From positions 186,001-250,000 of the forward strand of contig MU385871.1 in NCBI GenBank assembly GCA_022497145.1: DNA of 64,000 nt, read 5' to 3'. The position numbers and the translations under genes are program-made. The DNA comes from Rostrohypoxylon terebratum (lineage: Eukaryota; Ascomycota; Sordariomycetes; Xylariales; Hypoxylaceae). Shown piece after piece: positions 1-11,937 of this stretch (position 1 is its first letter; each line of letters opens with the position of its first letter). The notes beneath the pieces were generated by a model. It did not search any database, was not told the DNA's origin, and saw nothing but the letters and a program-made list of their open reading frames with translations.

Positions 1-330
1 TAACCCAGAGTCACTTGGATTTCTGCTGGTTGCAATCTTTGAGAGAGAGATCCTGTGACTCTTACAGTCAATATCATCTCGAGTTCGTTCCCAATTCCTA
101 TATATCCGTGCCGAATTCTGACCCTTCCCGAACTTACACTCCTTCACACCATCATCATCCATCATTCTCTCCACATCTCCAAGCCCTACTACTGTCATCA
201 ACAACGACCACCTTCGAACATCTGCAACACTCGTACAATCGATAGTCAAAACACAGGTCCTTGGCGACGAGTTAGTTGAAGCATCTTCGATAATCGACTT
301 CGGCAATTATCATTCAATAGGACCTGTAAC
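1..330. promoter_or_regulatory. Upstream region of the bZIP gene
   Basis: This stretch precedes the bZIP start codon and has a C/T-rich leader with repeated CATCATCATCC and CTCTCCACATCTCC runs between about 150 and 190. That is common for fungal 5' untranslated regions. The overlapping short frames here begin at non-ATG codons and look fortuitous. I see no coding exon. Confidence 0.4.
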
Positions 331-1821
331 ATGTCGAGACCTAACCAGTCTTTCGTACCGCCGTCGAACTCCAACATGGAGCCTCCTGCGAATCAATTTG
401 CGGATCAGTCCGCTGGCAATTACGGAGCGCAGCCTATAACATCGACCGCTCCTCAGCCGGCTATGACAGGATCCACGTATGTGCCAGTGCCATCGGCTTC
501 AAACTCCCAGTATCCTACACCGAATCTTGCGCCCGCTGGGTCCACATCCATGGCACCCAACTCATACCAGCAATATGGTTACGTTGGGGTTTCGAGCATG
601 CCGATGTCAATGAACCCAACATTCGACTATAATCATCAGCAAAACGGTAAGCGCTGTCCTGGAAAGAAAAGGAGAGCCGAAAAGACTAACCCTTTTGGAG
701 CGAATGTTATACCGAATGCGCCAATGGTGCCACAGCAACAGAACCAGTGGTCGGGTCAAGAGAACAACGGAGGAATTTCCGTGTATGCTTCCCAGAGTTA
801 TAACACCACGACCCAGACCCAGGTCAACTCGGATCCTGTTCAACAAAACCAATTCGCGTCAACTACTCAGTACACCATGTATCCAAACATGGGCTCCCCG
901 TCGCAGATCCTCGATGCCATGACTGGCCCGAGTTCTCCCATGAATCAGAACGGGATCCCCGCCGAACTGAACGGAACATCAACCGTGAATCCCCCTGCCG
1001 GAGCCCCGCAAAACTCTCGATCTAGCTCCAGATCGACCGGCTGCCAGCGAACTTTGAGGTCTCGAAATCGAGACAAGGCAGTCCTCAAGTGGAGGCCGGG
1101 CATGAAGGAGCGCAAGATCACCGACGACATGACGCCAGAGGAGATCAAGGAGGCCACCGACTACAATATGAAGTTGGCGGAGGCCAAGAAATCGCACACC
1201 CGTGAGCAGAACCGCGTGTCCGCGCAGAAGAGTCGGCAGAAGAAAGTCGAGTTACTCAACCGGACCAAGAGCCAGGTGGACCACCTGGAAGAGGACAACG
1301 TGCAATTGCAGAGTAATGTCTCTCGATTGGAGGCGGTAGTGCAATCGTTACAGAACGATAACTCGCAGCTCCGAAGCCACAATGAGATCCTGCGTCAGCG
1401 CATCGCTTTCCTCGAGCAACAGGTCCAAACACAGCCTGTTCGCAACCCTCACGTGGCTCTTCCAGCGCTGGCAAATCAGAGCCAACCCCAGAGCCAGATC
1501 AACACGCCCACTCTCGCCCCGGGCATGGCCGGCGCGCAGAACTACATGCAAGCGTCGACTTCGGTACAAAGACATAACCCCACACCCGCTCAGAGCGTGC
1601 CCCGGGGCCAGATGGGTCAGATGAGTCTCGACAACAACGGTCTGAGCTCAACCCAGGCCGTAAACAACGGTTCCGCTGAAGCTAACCAACAGCCGCAGCA
1701 GATGCAGCAGCCCGACAACCTTGTGCTAGGAAACGAGGGCGATTACATCATCGAATGGCTGGAGATGTCCACGAACGACTACCCCCCGCCCACGGACCCC
1801 AACAACGGTGGCGTCCAATAG
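331..1821 (+). CDS. bZIP transcription factor
   Basis: Single-exon gene of 496 aa for a nuclear DNA-binding protein. The N-terminal 200 residues are low-complexity, rich in Gln, Asn, Pro and Ser. A basic stretch at about residue 106 (KRCPGKKRRAEK) could be a nuclear localisation signal. The basic region lies near residues 285-310 and contains N-R-V-S-A-Q-K-S-R, matching the fungal bZIP signature N-x-x-[SA]-A-x-x-S-R. It runs into a coiled coil with seven leucines at perfect seven-residue spacing (about 320-365). The C-terminal 120 residues are again Gln/Asn/Pro-rich, as in activation domains. A GTAAGC at 647 with a CTAAC downstream mimics an intron, but removing it breaks the frame into the bZIP, so the unspliced frame is preferred. 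The family is clear; the ortholog and target genes are not. Confidence 0.9.
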   Translation: MSRPNQSFVPPSNSNMEPPANQFADQSAGNYGAQPITSTAPQPAMTGSTYVPVPSASNSQYPTPNLAPAGSTSMAPNSYQQYGYVGVSSMPMSMNPTFDYNHQQNGKRCPGKKRRAEKTNPFGANVIPNAPMVPQQQNQWSGQENNGGISVYASQSYNTTTQTQVNSDPVQQNQFASTTQYTMYPNMGSPSQILDAMTGPSSPMNQNGIPAELNGTSTVNPPAGAPQNSRSSSRSTGCQRTLRSRNRDKAVLKWRPGMKERKITDDMTPEEIKEATDYNMKLAEAKKSHTREQNRVSAQKSRQKKVELLNRTKSQVDHLEEDNVQLQSNVSRLEAVVQSLQNDNSQLRSHNEILRQRIAFLEQQVQTQPVRNPHVALPALANQSQPQSQINTPTLAPGMAGAQNYMQASTSVQRHNPTPAQSVPRGQMGQMSLDNNGLSSTQAVNNGSAEANQQPQQMQQPDNLVLGNEGDYIIEWLEMSTNDYPPPTDPNNGGVQ

Positions 1822-3895
1822 ATCGTACCTGCCTAACGGACTGTAGGGGATCCCTATCCCCGCCATGAGTTGAAGCTTTCGCTTCGTGTTTGTATTCCGA
1901 GTTTTTCCATATCGCATCTGTTTCTTCGCCAGGTAGTTTGCACATGCTACTGCGTTGTCGCTCATAACGAATGTACTTGCCTTGCGCATAGACGAGGCTA
2001 GGAAAAAATTAATTGTCATAGGGAGGAGGAAGAGGGGGAAATGCAGTGGTCGGAGTATGAGGATAAAGGAATGGTTGGTGTGAAAAGGATGGGGAAAAAA
2101 AGGTCGGCGCAAATACGTGTGGATTGGGTACTGACAGATAACCTCATTATTCTGACAATTGACTTGAGAGATTGTTGATGTGAAATGTGAAATCGTGCAT
2201 GAGGCTTATCTCGTAGTACTGCTCAGTGACCGCACCGTGAGATTTATTCGCGCTCTATCTGAGCACGTTGTCGCTTGGATGCATGGCAACGGTATTTTGT
2301 AAGAAGTTGTAGACATGGATGCCGGTGTAAGAGTCTCCTACGTATCTTTCGAGGGTAGATTGATATGATAGTACAGCACGATATTGCGAAAATTATTCGT
2401 GTTTTTCAAAATAAGAAGTTGAATTGATTTAGAAAAAAGCAGCTATGGCTGAGACCTGCATTGTTATATATTGTATCGGCTCAATTTCATGACGAGGTGA
2501 ACATTGATGGGGAGGATGTGACATTCAGTAAGCACCAAGGATTTCGTGATGGCTACAATGAATATTAGAATGATAGGGATCTATGAGCAATGTCGCTTTG
2601 AAATTGACGGGAAGGTTACGTGTATATGCACCGAATTAGACGATTAGTTGGGTTATGGTCTGATGTTGGGAGCAGTGAAAGACGACGTGATACCTGAGTA
2701 TGTGGAGATTCTAGGTCTTTGATATCCATATTTCTTTGCTAAAATTGAAGTTTGTGAGGAAAGGAAGAAAAATAAGAAAAAGAAGAAAAGGGGTGAAAGC
2801 GACCCACTTTTGCCAGGTCCACTCCCCCCTTTTTCACTGTAATATGTACTGTGTACTCTTCAGCCATTTTCGTATCTCCGAGTCTCTCCAGTCTTTTCTT
2901 ATCAAAGCAAAGACTCGGGGTCAAGACTAATGAAATTGTAAGTGGCTTGTCCCTTCTCAATTTTCCGATTTTTCGAAGTCGAGGATTGAATCTCAACTGG
3001 AAAGGTTAAGCCATAATTTTGGAGGCGGTACAATAATAATACTTACGTACCCAGCTACATTGACCTTCTGCGAGTTCCTTGAGGGGGAAGTAGCAGCATT
3101 TCCAGCAGTGTTTTCCGATCCTCACCACAACTACCTAGTAGAATCGACCGAATATCCACCACGATAAGATGTAAACCCTTTCCCCCTTCCTATCAGAGTG
3201 ACATCAGCCATTACCTCGTACCCAGTTGTGTACCTTGAGCCTTTGTTCGAATTGAACTCTTCCGAATATATCCACACCTTACTAGCTAGGTTAGTTAAGA
3301 ATCTACCTAATCTTTGCAACCTAATCACTGAACAGTGAACACCATTAATACGCAGTTAGGGTTTCATTTTAGTTTCCCGATCTCGACGGTCCTTTTTTGA
3401 ACGCAACAGTAATCACTAGAAATCAAGTACTACGTATGCAGGCTCGGGGAATACCAATAGTACCTAGGTCCTCGGAAGCTACAAGCATTAACGGAAGAAA
3501 GCCCCGGATAACGAAGCTCACATGTGGAGAACCCCTATCCGCAAAAGCCGTTAGCCAATCACGTGATACCCATTTCGCTCACCAACACCAAGGTCTACCA
3601 TGGTTTCACATCTACCAGAAAGTTTGCGGACTTCACGTTCGTTCGCACACAAGCCAACATAAGTATCTAAATTCTTACGTACGATTCGATTCATTTGCCT
3701 TGTGATGAAACTCGTTGTTAAATTCTTTGTACAGGACACCTATTGTCAAACAATTGTTTGACGCAGCTTTACTATACAAGAACCAAGAGCCCACAATTAA
3801 AACAATAGGATCACCTGACTTGTTCTCGCCTTTGCTGTCTTTCGAGGACATTGTATTTAACGTGTGCCCTCGTCGCTTTTACGTAACCACAAAAC
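1822..3895. other. Gene-poor spacer after the bZIP gene
   Basis: About 2 kb of AT-leaning sequence. The start should hold the 3' untranslated region of the bZIP gene and the end the promoter of the RING gene. There are purine-rich runs near 2010-2100 and 2755-2800. Frames here start at TTG or are short, and none shows a recognisable domain. I see no gene. Confidence 0.5.
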
Positions 3896-4735
3896 ATGGC
3901 CTTTTCCCTGTTTTCCCCCTGGAGACCTATCGCTAACTCCCTTTACACAACAAACTTAGGACCTACAAACCAGCCGAATCTATATCCCCCCCCACCCGGA
4001 ATATCTTCAAGCGATCAGCATAGCGGTATTCCAATTGGCCCACCCCCTGGACTTGTTCGTGTAACGATGTCCGTTCCTATAGGTTATTATGATTACATGA
4101 AAGCACGAAGAGGTCGTCCCGTAATTCGCAAGAACTCACAGGTAGCATTATTTAGCGACGTAGTCAAGTATTTCGAGCATCCCATAGATAGATATGGGAA
4201 TCATATCATGTTTGACCTCACATGCTCCATATGCTGTGAGAATAAACTTGAGATGCCTTCACGTGTTACACCACCGCGCAGCCCCGGAGACAACGTGATG
4301 GTTGAACCTTTGTGTGTTCTTCCGTGCGGACATATGTTTGGAGCGTGGTGTATGGACAATTGGATGGCGGCGTGTCGAGAAGGAGATAAGCCCATCAACT
4401 GCCCCTTATGCCGACGCGTGCTACATTATAACCACTGTGGCCACGAGATTAGGATACGGCATTATGACCCACGGTTCCATAGAGCGGGCCAACTTGCTTT
4501 AACACTCCCCGAGGGAGGCTGCATACCTTCCACATGTGAATGGTGCAGTACCAGCCATGTCAAAGAATGGGCAAGGAGGGTGGCCGATACAATATACCCT
4601 GAAAATATCCCCGAAACCGCTTTCATCAACCTGTCGAAGTGTGGCCCTAACGATTTCAAAGATATGCGAGCGCGAATGGAAGATTATTTATATGACGAGT
4701 TCTGCAAGGCAGAAGATACCTTCGATCACTGGTGA
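3896..4735 (+). CDS. RING-finger protein (putative E3 ubiquitin ligase)
   Basis: Single-exon frame of 279 aa from an ATG in a reasonable context (AAAACATGG). The first 60 residues are Pro-rich. A zinc-binding RING lies at about residues 110-175: C-S-I-C, a 29-residue loop, then C-G-H-M-F-G-A-W-C, then C-P-L-C. The position that usually holds the fifth ligand (Cys or His two residues after H-M-F) is Gly. The CGHxFGxxC form is known in some functional RING proteins, so this does not by itself mean inactivity. More Cys and His residues follow (C-E-W-C at about 213-216) without forming a second clear finger. RING proteins usually act as E3 ligases, but no substrate can be inferred. The rest of the protein is not recognised. 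An upstream exon cannot be excluded. Confidence 0.7.
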   Translation: MAFSLFSPWRPIANSLYTTNLGPTNQPNLYPPPPGISSSDQHSGIPIGPPPGLVRVTMSVPIGYYDYMKARRGRPVIRKNSQVALFSDVVKYFEHPIDRYGNHIMFDLTCSICCENKLEMPSRVTPPRSPGDNVMVEPLCVLPCGHMFGAWCMDNWMAACREGDKPINCPLCRRVLHYNHCGHEIRIRHYDPRFHRAGQLALTLPEGGCIPSTCEWCSTSHVKEWARRVADTIYPENIPETAFINLSKCGPNDFKDMRARMEDYLYDEFCKAEDTFDHW

Positions 4736-5281
4736 ACAGTGAGAATTTCGACAAGTTAAGCGTCAGTCGCTCAATGCGGTTTAAAAGGATGGACGAGGAA
4801 CCCACGAAACCCATGACTCTCTATATCATGCCCATCAGCAATATTCCTACTTTGAAAGGACTCCGATGCTTTAACATAAGCCCTTTTGGGTTGAGTCTCC
4901 GACAGAAATAATAACGATACTTTTCTCGATGATTGTTACAACCTCTAATCCAAACCCCAGAGATGGGGAAGACCCTCATTGTATATAGTACGTAACTCAA
5001 TCATTGAGATGAACTAATAATTGATAGATTACTGTTTAAGATATGTTTTCAATCAAGTCCTTTCATATGATTCTTTCAACGCCTCCCGATTACGTATGCG
5101 TGCCAACGTGGCATGGTGACCCTGTAGGAATGATTCGTCATATCAAAACAGTAATGACTGAGTTTGAATGCCAATGTATTATTCGTTGTGACATGACAAT
5201 GGAAATAATGAAATTACGACATCGATGTATAAGCCAATCTTCCATGCAAATCTGGAAAGTGATTGTTCAGTTCCGTATCCC
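4736..5281. other. Convergent spacer between RING and dehydrogenase genes
   Basis: Downstream flanks of two convergent genes. Nothing else is recognisable; the 115-codon frame at 5043 mostly runs antisense to the last dehydrogenase exon and is not supported. Confidence 0.4.
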
Positions 5282-6412
5282 TCACTGCTTCTTCATGGAC
5301 TCCATAATGCCCCTGACGCCAGCAAACTCGAGTTCACCCATTGTCTCCTCCCACAACTTATCCGCGACCTCCCGTCCTTCAGGGGTGTAAAGGAATGAGT
5401 TATACCTGCTCAAGCCCCCAAATCTCATCAGCGATCAACCTCGGTTTGCAAAAAGGGGTAAAAAGGGGAATAACCACATAAGGATTACTCACGGCGAGAT
5501 CTTCCAACTCATAAGAAAGGACCCATGCGATTCCTTCCCCTTAACTAAAGCCGCGTCCAAATACGTCGAGGCACCATCACTTATATTTCTGGCCGCCGCC
5601 GCGGCGAAGAGGACCTGGATGGGCTTGACGAAGATGTTCACGTCGCGGCTCAGCTCGGTGCCCTTGACGAAACCCGGACAGACGAGGTTGACGATAACAT
5701 CGTCCGGGGAGACGTAGTCGACGAGCTTGTAGGCCCACATGTGGGCTAGCACCTTGGAGGCGTTGTACTGCTTATCGCTGTAATTCGCGAAGAGCTTCGG
5801 GTCGTCGAAGGTCTCGAAGAGGGACTTGTGGCCGTTCATCGTCGGCATCGGGGAAGTCAGGGCGAGCGCCGCGTTGATAACCGTCAGGCGTCCTGGCGTG
5901 CCGGCTGGGGCCTTGCGCTTGAGGATGGGGAGGAGCAGGGTCGCGAGTAAGACCGTCGAGAGGTAGTTGACTTGGACGGTCTCTTCGTGGCCTGTGCTGG
6001 GCACGGTGTTGTGCTTGAGCTTTATGATGCCGGCGTTGAGGATCGCGATGTCGAGGCGGGGTAGCTGCATGTCCACGCGCCGGACGAAGTCTTGTATGGA
6101 GTCGTAACGGCTCATATCCACCAACATGACTTCGATGGCTGCTTCGGGGAATTGCGACCGAAGCTGGATGGCGGCCGCCTCTCCTTTCGCGCTATTCCGC
6201 ACTGCTATGATCAAGTGCGATAGACGAAGCTCCAACATTTGCTTCGCGGCCTCAAATCCCAAGCCAGTGTTTGACCCTGTGATGATCGCCACTTTTCTGG
6301 TGAGGTCGGTCGTCTTGGGCGGTCTTTCGGGTTTCGTGCAGAATTGGTTCTTCACGAAGATTTTAGGGAAGAACGGGATATCCCATGGTGGCAAATCTTT
6401 AGATGAGGTCAT
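5282..6412 (-). CDS. Short-chain dehydrogenase/reductase, retinol-dehydrogenase-like
   Basis: Two exons, 6412-5493 and 5405-5282, give 347 aa. The intron (5492-5406) has a GTGAGT donor and CAG acceptor, and splicing restores a typical family C-terminus (PYNSFLYTPEGREVADKLWE). Visible landmarks are the Rossmann NAD(P)-binding motif T-G-S-N-T-G-L-G near residue 45, an acidic D-M-S after strand 3, L-N-A-G, and the catalytic Y-N-A-S-K. The usual active-site serine is not obvious in the I-N-A-A-L-A-L segment, where an Ala stands in place of the common Ser-Ser, though Ser follows shortly after. The class reduces or oxidises carbonyl/hydroxyl groups of small lipophilic molecules, but the substrate cannot be told. 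The gene is divergent from a fungal transcription-factor-domain gene 816 bp away. Without the second exon the protein would end early in the C-terminal helix. Confidence 0.88.
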
Positions 6413-7228
6413 CGCGAATAAGTCTTTAGTACAATTATGTGTAACGCTATGGTGTTTTGTACATTAAGTGGTCGCAAGTGCACGATTCAAGGTTGTGTCG
6501 CATTGAACTGGCATTATATGGAATTTCCGAGATTCGACACATTATATAGAATAGCATTGTCGTAGCAGTAATAGTTCGTAAAAATCCTTATCCCCATAAG
6601 TGATTCTATGATATCCTGACTCGACAAATTCGTAGCAGACTGACAGAGTTCTGAGTAGTAGTAAGTACAATATTGACGACGGTGATACAAGGATCAATGG
6701 CTTCATATCGTCCAATCAGAGCTTGTCAAAATCTCAGAATGGCATGCGCCTCTGTTGGACTTTGGCGCTATGCCCAAAGAGGCATACAATGTCTGCATGA
6801 AATGGATCTCGCGGAGTTTAGCGTCAACCATATGACAAGTGCTGAAGACTACTAAGGACCAAGGTACGCAAAAGCCCAGATTATAAACTTGTTTAAGCCG
6901 TCGTTTAAATTTCTGTCGATTTCCAACTACTCATGCAAAGATTGATTTCCTGTCTAGGTATCCAATGTCAATTACTCTTTCTCAACATTACGCTCAACCA
7001 AGGAGACAACCTGAAAGCTAAACACCGAGACGGGACGGGCAACTATCCCGAACTGTGGCGTACGACACCAACGGCAGCCTATTCAGGCCTATCCTTGGTT
7101 CGCGGGAACACAAAGCTGCAGCTGAAAATTCACCAAGCTGATTCGTCGGGTTAAGAGACATCGACTGGCCATTTCAATTTCTTCAATCTCCGGACGTCCG
7201 GTCATCTGGTCTTGACTATATCGACGCC
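6413..7228. promoter_or_regulatory. Divergent promoter region (dehydrogenase / transcription factor)
   Basis: An 816-bp intergenic region between two genes transcribed away from each other, so it should hold both promoters. I see no clear TATA box or operator. Short frames inside start at TTG or lack domain features. Confidence 0.4.
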
Positions 7229-8908
7229 ATGGCGCCCTCCGCCAAAAGCAAAGGTGAGGGGCACGCGATAGGCGTTATGCACACGCCTCCATCGTATACT
7301 TGAAACTCGAAGCTCACGTGTTGTATAATGCAGGGGCTATGCCTTTCATAATGTCAACAGGGCCAAAGAAGCCCGATCCCGAAATAAGGAAGTTGATTAG
7401 GAGCCATGTTATGAAAGGAAAGAACCGCGGAAGAATACTGCGGCCCAATTACAAGCAAGCTGTAGAACTAGAAGTGATCGTGGACCCTAATGAGAAGGTC
7501 CAAAACCTGGACGATGAGGGCTCATGGTGCTTGGTGGTCCCGGAATATCTCCCTCTCATTCCCGAAAAGGTCGGCAATGAGTTTTCTCTCACCCAGTTCG
7601 CGGATACGATAGACGATCGTTCAATCAGTGCCATCATAGAGTGTAAGCGATTTGACACTTTACCATACCACCTAGTCAATAATTAAACTGACTTCACCCT
7701 ATTCAGTCTCGACCATGGCGAAGAAAATCCTATTCCCCTTAGAATCATGCATCAACTTCGGCCCCAAAACACGAGCGTGGATGGAAGCTCTCACAGTAGA
7801 CGCCGCGTACCTGCACGCCATGGCTTTCTCAGCGCAAGGCTACTTTGATTTGCGATGCGGCCGCGCGCCCTCGAGCAGCGCAGCGCTAATGGACCCCCAC
7901 GTCGTCAAGACGCTCCGACTTCTGCGCGAGAGGCTCGAGAAGGCGAACCATGGCGACATGATGGACTTCCTATCCAAGACAGCTTCGATAGTCCTATGTC
8001 TCGCCTTCCACGCGCATCTAACGGGCGATTTACACGCAGCGAGACATCACATCATCGGATTACGGCGGATCGTCGACTTAGTGGGGGGATTTGAGGCCTT
8101 GAGGAGGGACAACGCGAAAGTCATCGTAGAAGTGCTCAGATGCGACATCAGCATGGCCATGCATAGCGGCGCCGAGCCCCTTTTCTTCTCAGACCCGGCG
8201 CGGGAACCCTACTGGCCGTACCCTGATTTCTCCGAACACGCAACCGACCCTACCTGGCCCATCCTCAACATCGCAGAGGACGAACCATTCCTCGCGCTCC
8301 TTGACGACGACGTAGCGACTGCGTGGCGAGTAACAAAACAGTTCACTCTACTAGTGAACCACGCCGCCAAAACACAGAGCAAGCTCCCCAAGGAGTACCT
8401 CCTCGACACCATGGCCTCGGTAACCTACCGACTCCTGCACAAATCCACGTTCTTCCCGCGCAGTTCCCTCGACGAGGCCATGCGTCTAGGTATCCTCGCC
8501 TTCGGCTCTGGCATTTTCCTACAGTGGGCTGGAGTGCGACTACCGTACACATATTTCCCGGCAGCGTACCGGGACTGTCTAGTGAACCTGAATCTGACGT
8601 CCCTAGATCTCCCCTTCCGTACCCCTACCATAGCCACAGAAAGGGGTAGCGATGTTAGCAGCCCGCCTCCGCCGTGGTCGTCGCAGCTTCTGCTCTGGCT
8701 GCTGACCATCGGCCACATATCCGTGTTCGATTCCTCTGATGCCGATTCGTGGCTGAGGCCCTGGCTGCGCGTAAACTTGGACTTATGCGGCGTGCGGTCG
8801 TGGTCCGCGATGCGTGACGTGTTAGGCTCCTTTATGTGGGTTAGCATTGTACAAGATGTGCCCGGCGAGTCCTTGTTCAACTCGACTCTGAATCGTCGTA
8901 CACGATAG
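7229..8908 (+). CDS. Fungal transcription-factor-domain protein without zinc cluster
   Basis: Three exons (7229-7253, 7334-7642, 7707-8908) give 511 aa. The first exon encodes only MAPSAKSK plus one base; GTGAGG...GCAG and GTAAGC...CAG introns join it in frame. The N-terminus (PDPEIRKLIRSHVMKGKNRGR) matches a conserved start seen in many Pezizomycotina proteins of the 'fungal specific transcription factor' type. The body (about 115-450) is the helical regulatory half with short patches such as LTGDLHAARHHIIGLRRIV. No Cys6 zinc cluster or other DNA-binding motif is visible, so it may act through a partner or be misnamed as a transcription factor. It is divergent from the dehydrogenase at 5282-6412, which makes that gene a plausible target; this is inference only. 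Confidence 0.8.
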
Positions 8909-9445
8909 TAAAGGATTTTATCTAGGCATTGGAGGCGAGTAGAGTGACTACAAGAATATAATACTGATTAAACGCTACCGAGACGAGACTGCAACGTGCT
9001 ATTACGCCAAGTTAACTTGGAAGATAATTGTATGATAGACACCTACCAGCTCTGAATCTGACCCGCGCTACATCAACACTCATCGTGTCACAAAATGTCA
9101 ATCGATGCAACGAACAAGTATTGGTAAAGTCGATAGAGCTGCATAAGCTTTCATTTCGCGAGCTAATTTTCTCTTTCCGTAACTCATATATAATCCCTAC
9201 ATCCCAAACTCCCCTTGGTCACTGTTACAAAATATATGTAAGGATAAATGCGACAAAAAATTCAAACGCTCATATATGCAGGCCGTTAGTTAGGTAAGAC
9301 GAGAAATTGCTCCATCATACAACATCCAAAACGAGGAGCGAACTGGATATTAGCTTTGTATGGTTAGCGGAATAACACAATGTAACCAAAATTGCACTCG
9401 ATGCCGTCATCTCCAAGGACCAAAATTTCACTAATTAGTAGGTAG
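8909..9445. other. Convergent spacer between the transcription-factor gene and palF
   Basis: Downstream flanks of two convergent genes, AT-rich. I see nothing else. Confidence 0.4.
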
Positions 9446-11937
9446 TTAGCGTTCGTATCTCGGTAACGGCTCGTGACCTGTGGCTTGATGCGAAGGCCCG
9501 GCAATCTCATGGTAGGGGTCCGGGGCCCCGTATTCATGGCTGTCGTTCAGTATCGGAGCTGTCGGCTCCAGGACTCCGGAATGACCTAAGGAAGGCGCTG
9601 ATGGGCCCTCGCCATCGTAATCATCCGGGACCTCTGGGGGAGCGCTGGCCTCCTGCAGTAGTCGCTGTCGTTCAAGTTCCTGTTTGTCATCACTAGGACC
9701 CCTCGGGGGTCCAGTTGGTGTCAGATCCGCCAATGTGGGCGCTGATGGCCCTTCTCCAATATCCTCTTCCAGCGCTGGTAGTGAAATATGGCCATCAGAA
9801 GGGCCAATGATGTTTGTCGGGAGGACCGAGACATCACTTAGTGCAGATGGTTGCGAAGGGCCGGCTTCCGATTCAGAAGGCAACTGGGGCGGTTGACTGG
9901 GTAATAACCTTTGTTCCGCCTGCCGTACACGTTCTTTCTCCGACAGCCCATTTTCGCTAGGCAAGTCTGGCGGCGGTATGTAAACTGGAGCATGGGCTTC
10001 TCGATCTTGGAAATCATAATACGAGGTTTGGGGAGATGCACCTGGTGGAAAATAGCTCTGGGGCGAAGGCTCAAGCTGTCCGGGGGCATAGTCCCCGTGA
10101 TAGTTGTGCTCGTCGTCGTACCCATGCTGCCAAGTGTAATTTAGTTCGTCATTCTCGCCATTGGCGTCTTCCGCCGCGGGTGGTTCCACTGTCAGCGCTG
10201 GACGCACAACAGCCTTGCCTTGCGACCGGGTAGAGTCTATATTGCCTACTACGACCTCAAATGATACCGATATAACTCCTTTCTCACGTCGTAAATGATC
10301 GGTATCCACTATTGTGCCGTTCCAGTTAGCAAGTCGTTTTATATCATATTGCCCTATTGTTGAAGCAGGGTTTCCGCCCGGAACTCCCAACGAGCCCATC
10401 CGACTTGTCTGTTGTGAACTCCCAGACTGGCCGGCGAGTTTCCCTCCTAAATCAAGAACAACCTCGACATGGTATTTGAAGCTGATCAAGCCTCCTGGGA
10501 CGTTTCTGATGCTTGGAAACACATCTTCGGGAACTCTGACAGATGTTGTGATATTTGCTGTGAGAGTAGCGGGATCGATAATCAATGGCGCGACTGCTTG
10601 CGACAGATCTTTCCGAAAAACGCTACATGAGCCTGCAGAAGATAGCGATAATCCCCCAAGGCCAGTCCTTGATCTTGGGTAATAATCCTCTCGTTCTAGT
10701 CGTTTTGCCTCCTCTTGAGATAAATTCGTAGTAAATAGTGATATTGGTGGGGAATAGTCAACGCGCCCTTGCCGATAAAGGGTAACAATAACACCATGCA
10801 TACTCTTCATCCGACGATTATGTTCAACCCTGATTTTCACTGTGAGAATATCCCCAGGAAGACAACCACCTTTCAGTAGTTCAACTGTAGCATTGATCTC
10901 TCTCTCATCACTCCCCGACATCCTACTTGCGGCAACGGATTCGCCACTAGCATCAGCACCTCTGGCACTATTGGAGCCGCTGTTATTGCTCAAGGCGCTC
11001 TCGCCACTGATTTCGCTTTGTAAGTCGCCCGGGATCATATCGCTTCGTAATGGACTTCTCGGTAGGTTGCTTCCGCTTGGCCCAGCCGCGGCAATCTCAC
11101 CCAGACTTGCGCTACTTCCAGTTGAGTTCTCGTTTGCCCTCGTAGAATCCAAGTCTGAGGCTGGCTCCTCTGATAAGGAGCCATGTTTGACCGTTGATGA
11201 AACTGCCGGTACCAATTTCTTTTTCTTCTTTGGCCGTCTACGCAATGTCTGCATGCAAACCTTTCGTTCGTGTGGGGGTACGAGTAGTCCTATATCCACC
11301 TTCTCAACGAGCGCTACTTTGGTTTCGCAGCTGGAGGTCGCGGCTATGGAAGTCGGTCTCGTTAGTGTGGCAGTAATCATATAGGATATTGTTCCCCTCT
11401 CGAACTATAGAAACCCGACATTAGTATAATTCGCTGACGGATGATGATCACTCAGCACATGGGTCGTACATCAATGCTGCTCGGAAGCCCCTTGGAGGGA
11501 AAGATGAGGTCAAACTCGAATTCGAATCGAGTAGGTTTCAACCTGCCTTCGCCACAAAGAACCTGTTCATCCTGAAAGAGAGATGCAAGTCCATTGCCGA
11601 AATACCTCACATTCCGATTTTTATCATGGGATATTACGGCGGGATTGACGGGGCTAGGTTGCGCACCGGCGCCGGCATGCTTATAGACGCGAACGAATCC
11701 GTGTAGAGCGACGGTCAAGTGGGTTATGCGAATGGGTTTAACGACGGAGAGGATGACATGGCCTCTGACGTGTTCGCCGGCAGAATAGTTTCGATGAGGT
11801 TCCTGGAGGCGAATGTGAAAATCGGCGAGGTTACGTGTCCGAGAGCGAAGGGGAGATGTTAAACGCGAGAAAAAGGAGGGTTTAGACGGCGAGTCGTCGA
11901 GCGACAGGTTATGCGACTTGTCGGCGTCGGAACCCAT
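9446..11937 (-). CDS. palF: pH-signalling arrestin PalF/Rim8
   Basis: Two exons (11937-11470 and 11404-9446) give 808 aa. The 65-nt intron runs from GTACGA to TATAG, and splicing joins SSID to FERGTISYMI, a junction expected for this family. The protein is an arrestin-like adaptor of ambient-pH sensing: it binds the plasma-membrane sensor PalH and, when ubiquitinated, recruits ESCRT-I so that PacC/Rim101 is processed. The arrestin N-lobe covers about residues 36-175 (LADFHIRLQEPHRNYSAGEH) and the C-lobe about 325-560. The tail is Pro/Ser-rich and holds three P[ST]AP motifs (about 709-712, 757-760 and 770-773), the classic ligand of Vps23/TSG101. Length and domain order fit PalF. The 180-codon frame antisense to it is a shadow. 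Confidence 0.93.

Noticed and set aside
647..735. Possible intron inside the bZIP gene (GTAAGC, CTAAC, CACAG)
   Set aside because: Removing 89 nt shifts the frame away from the bZIP domain, and the unspliced frame is fully open.
10842..11384. 180-codon frame antisense to palF
   Set aside because: Shadow; the minus strand encodes a clear arrestin.
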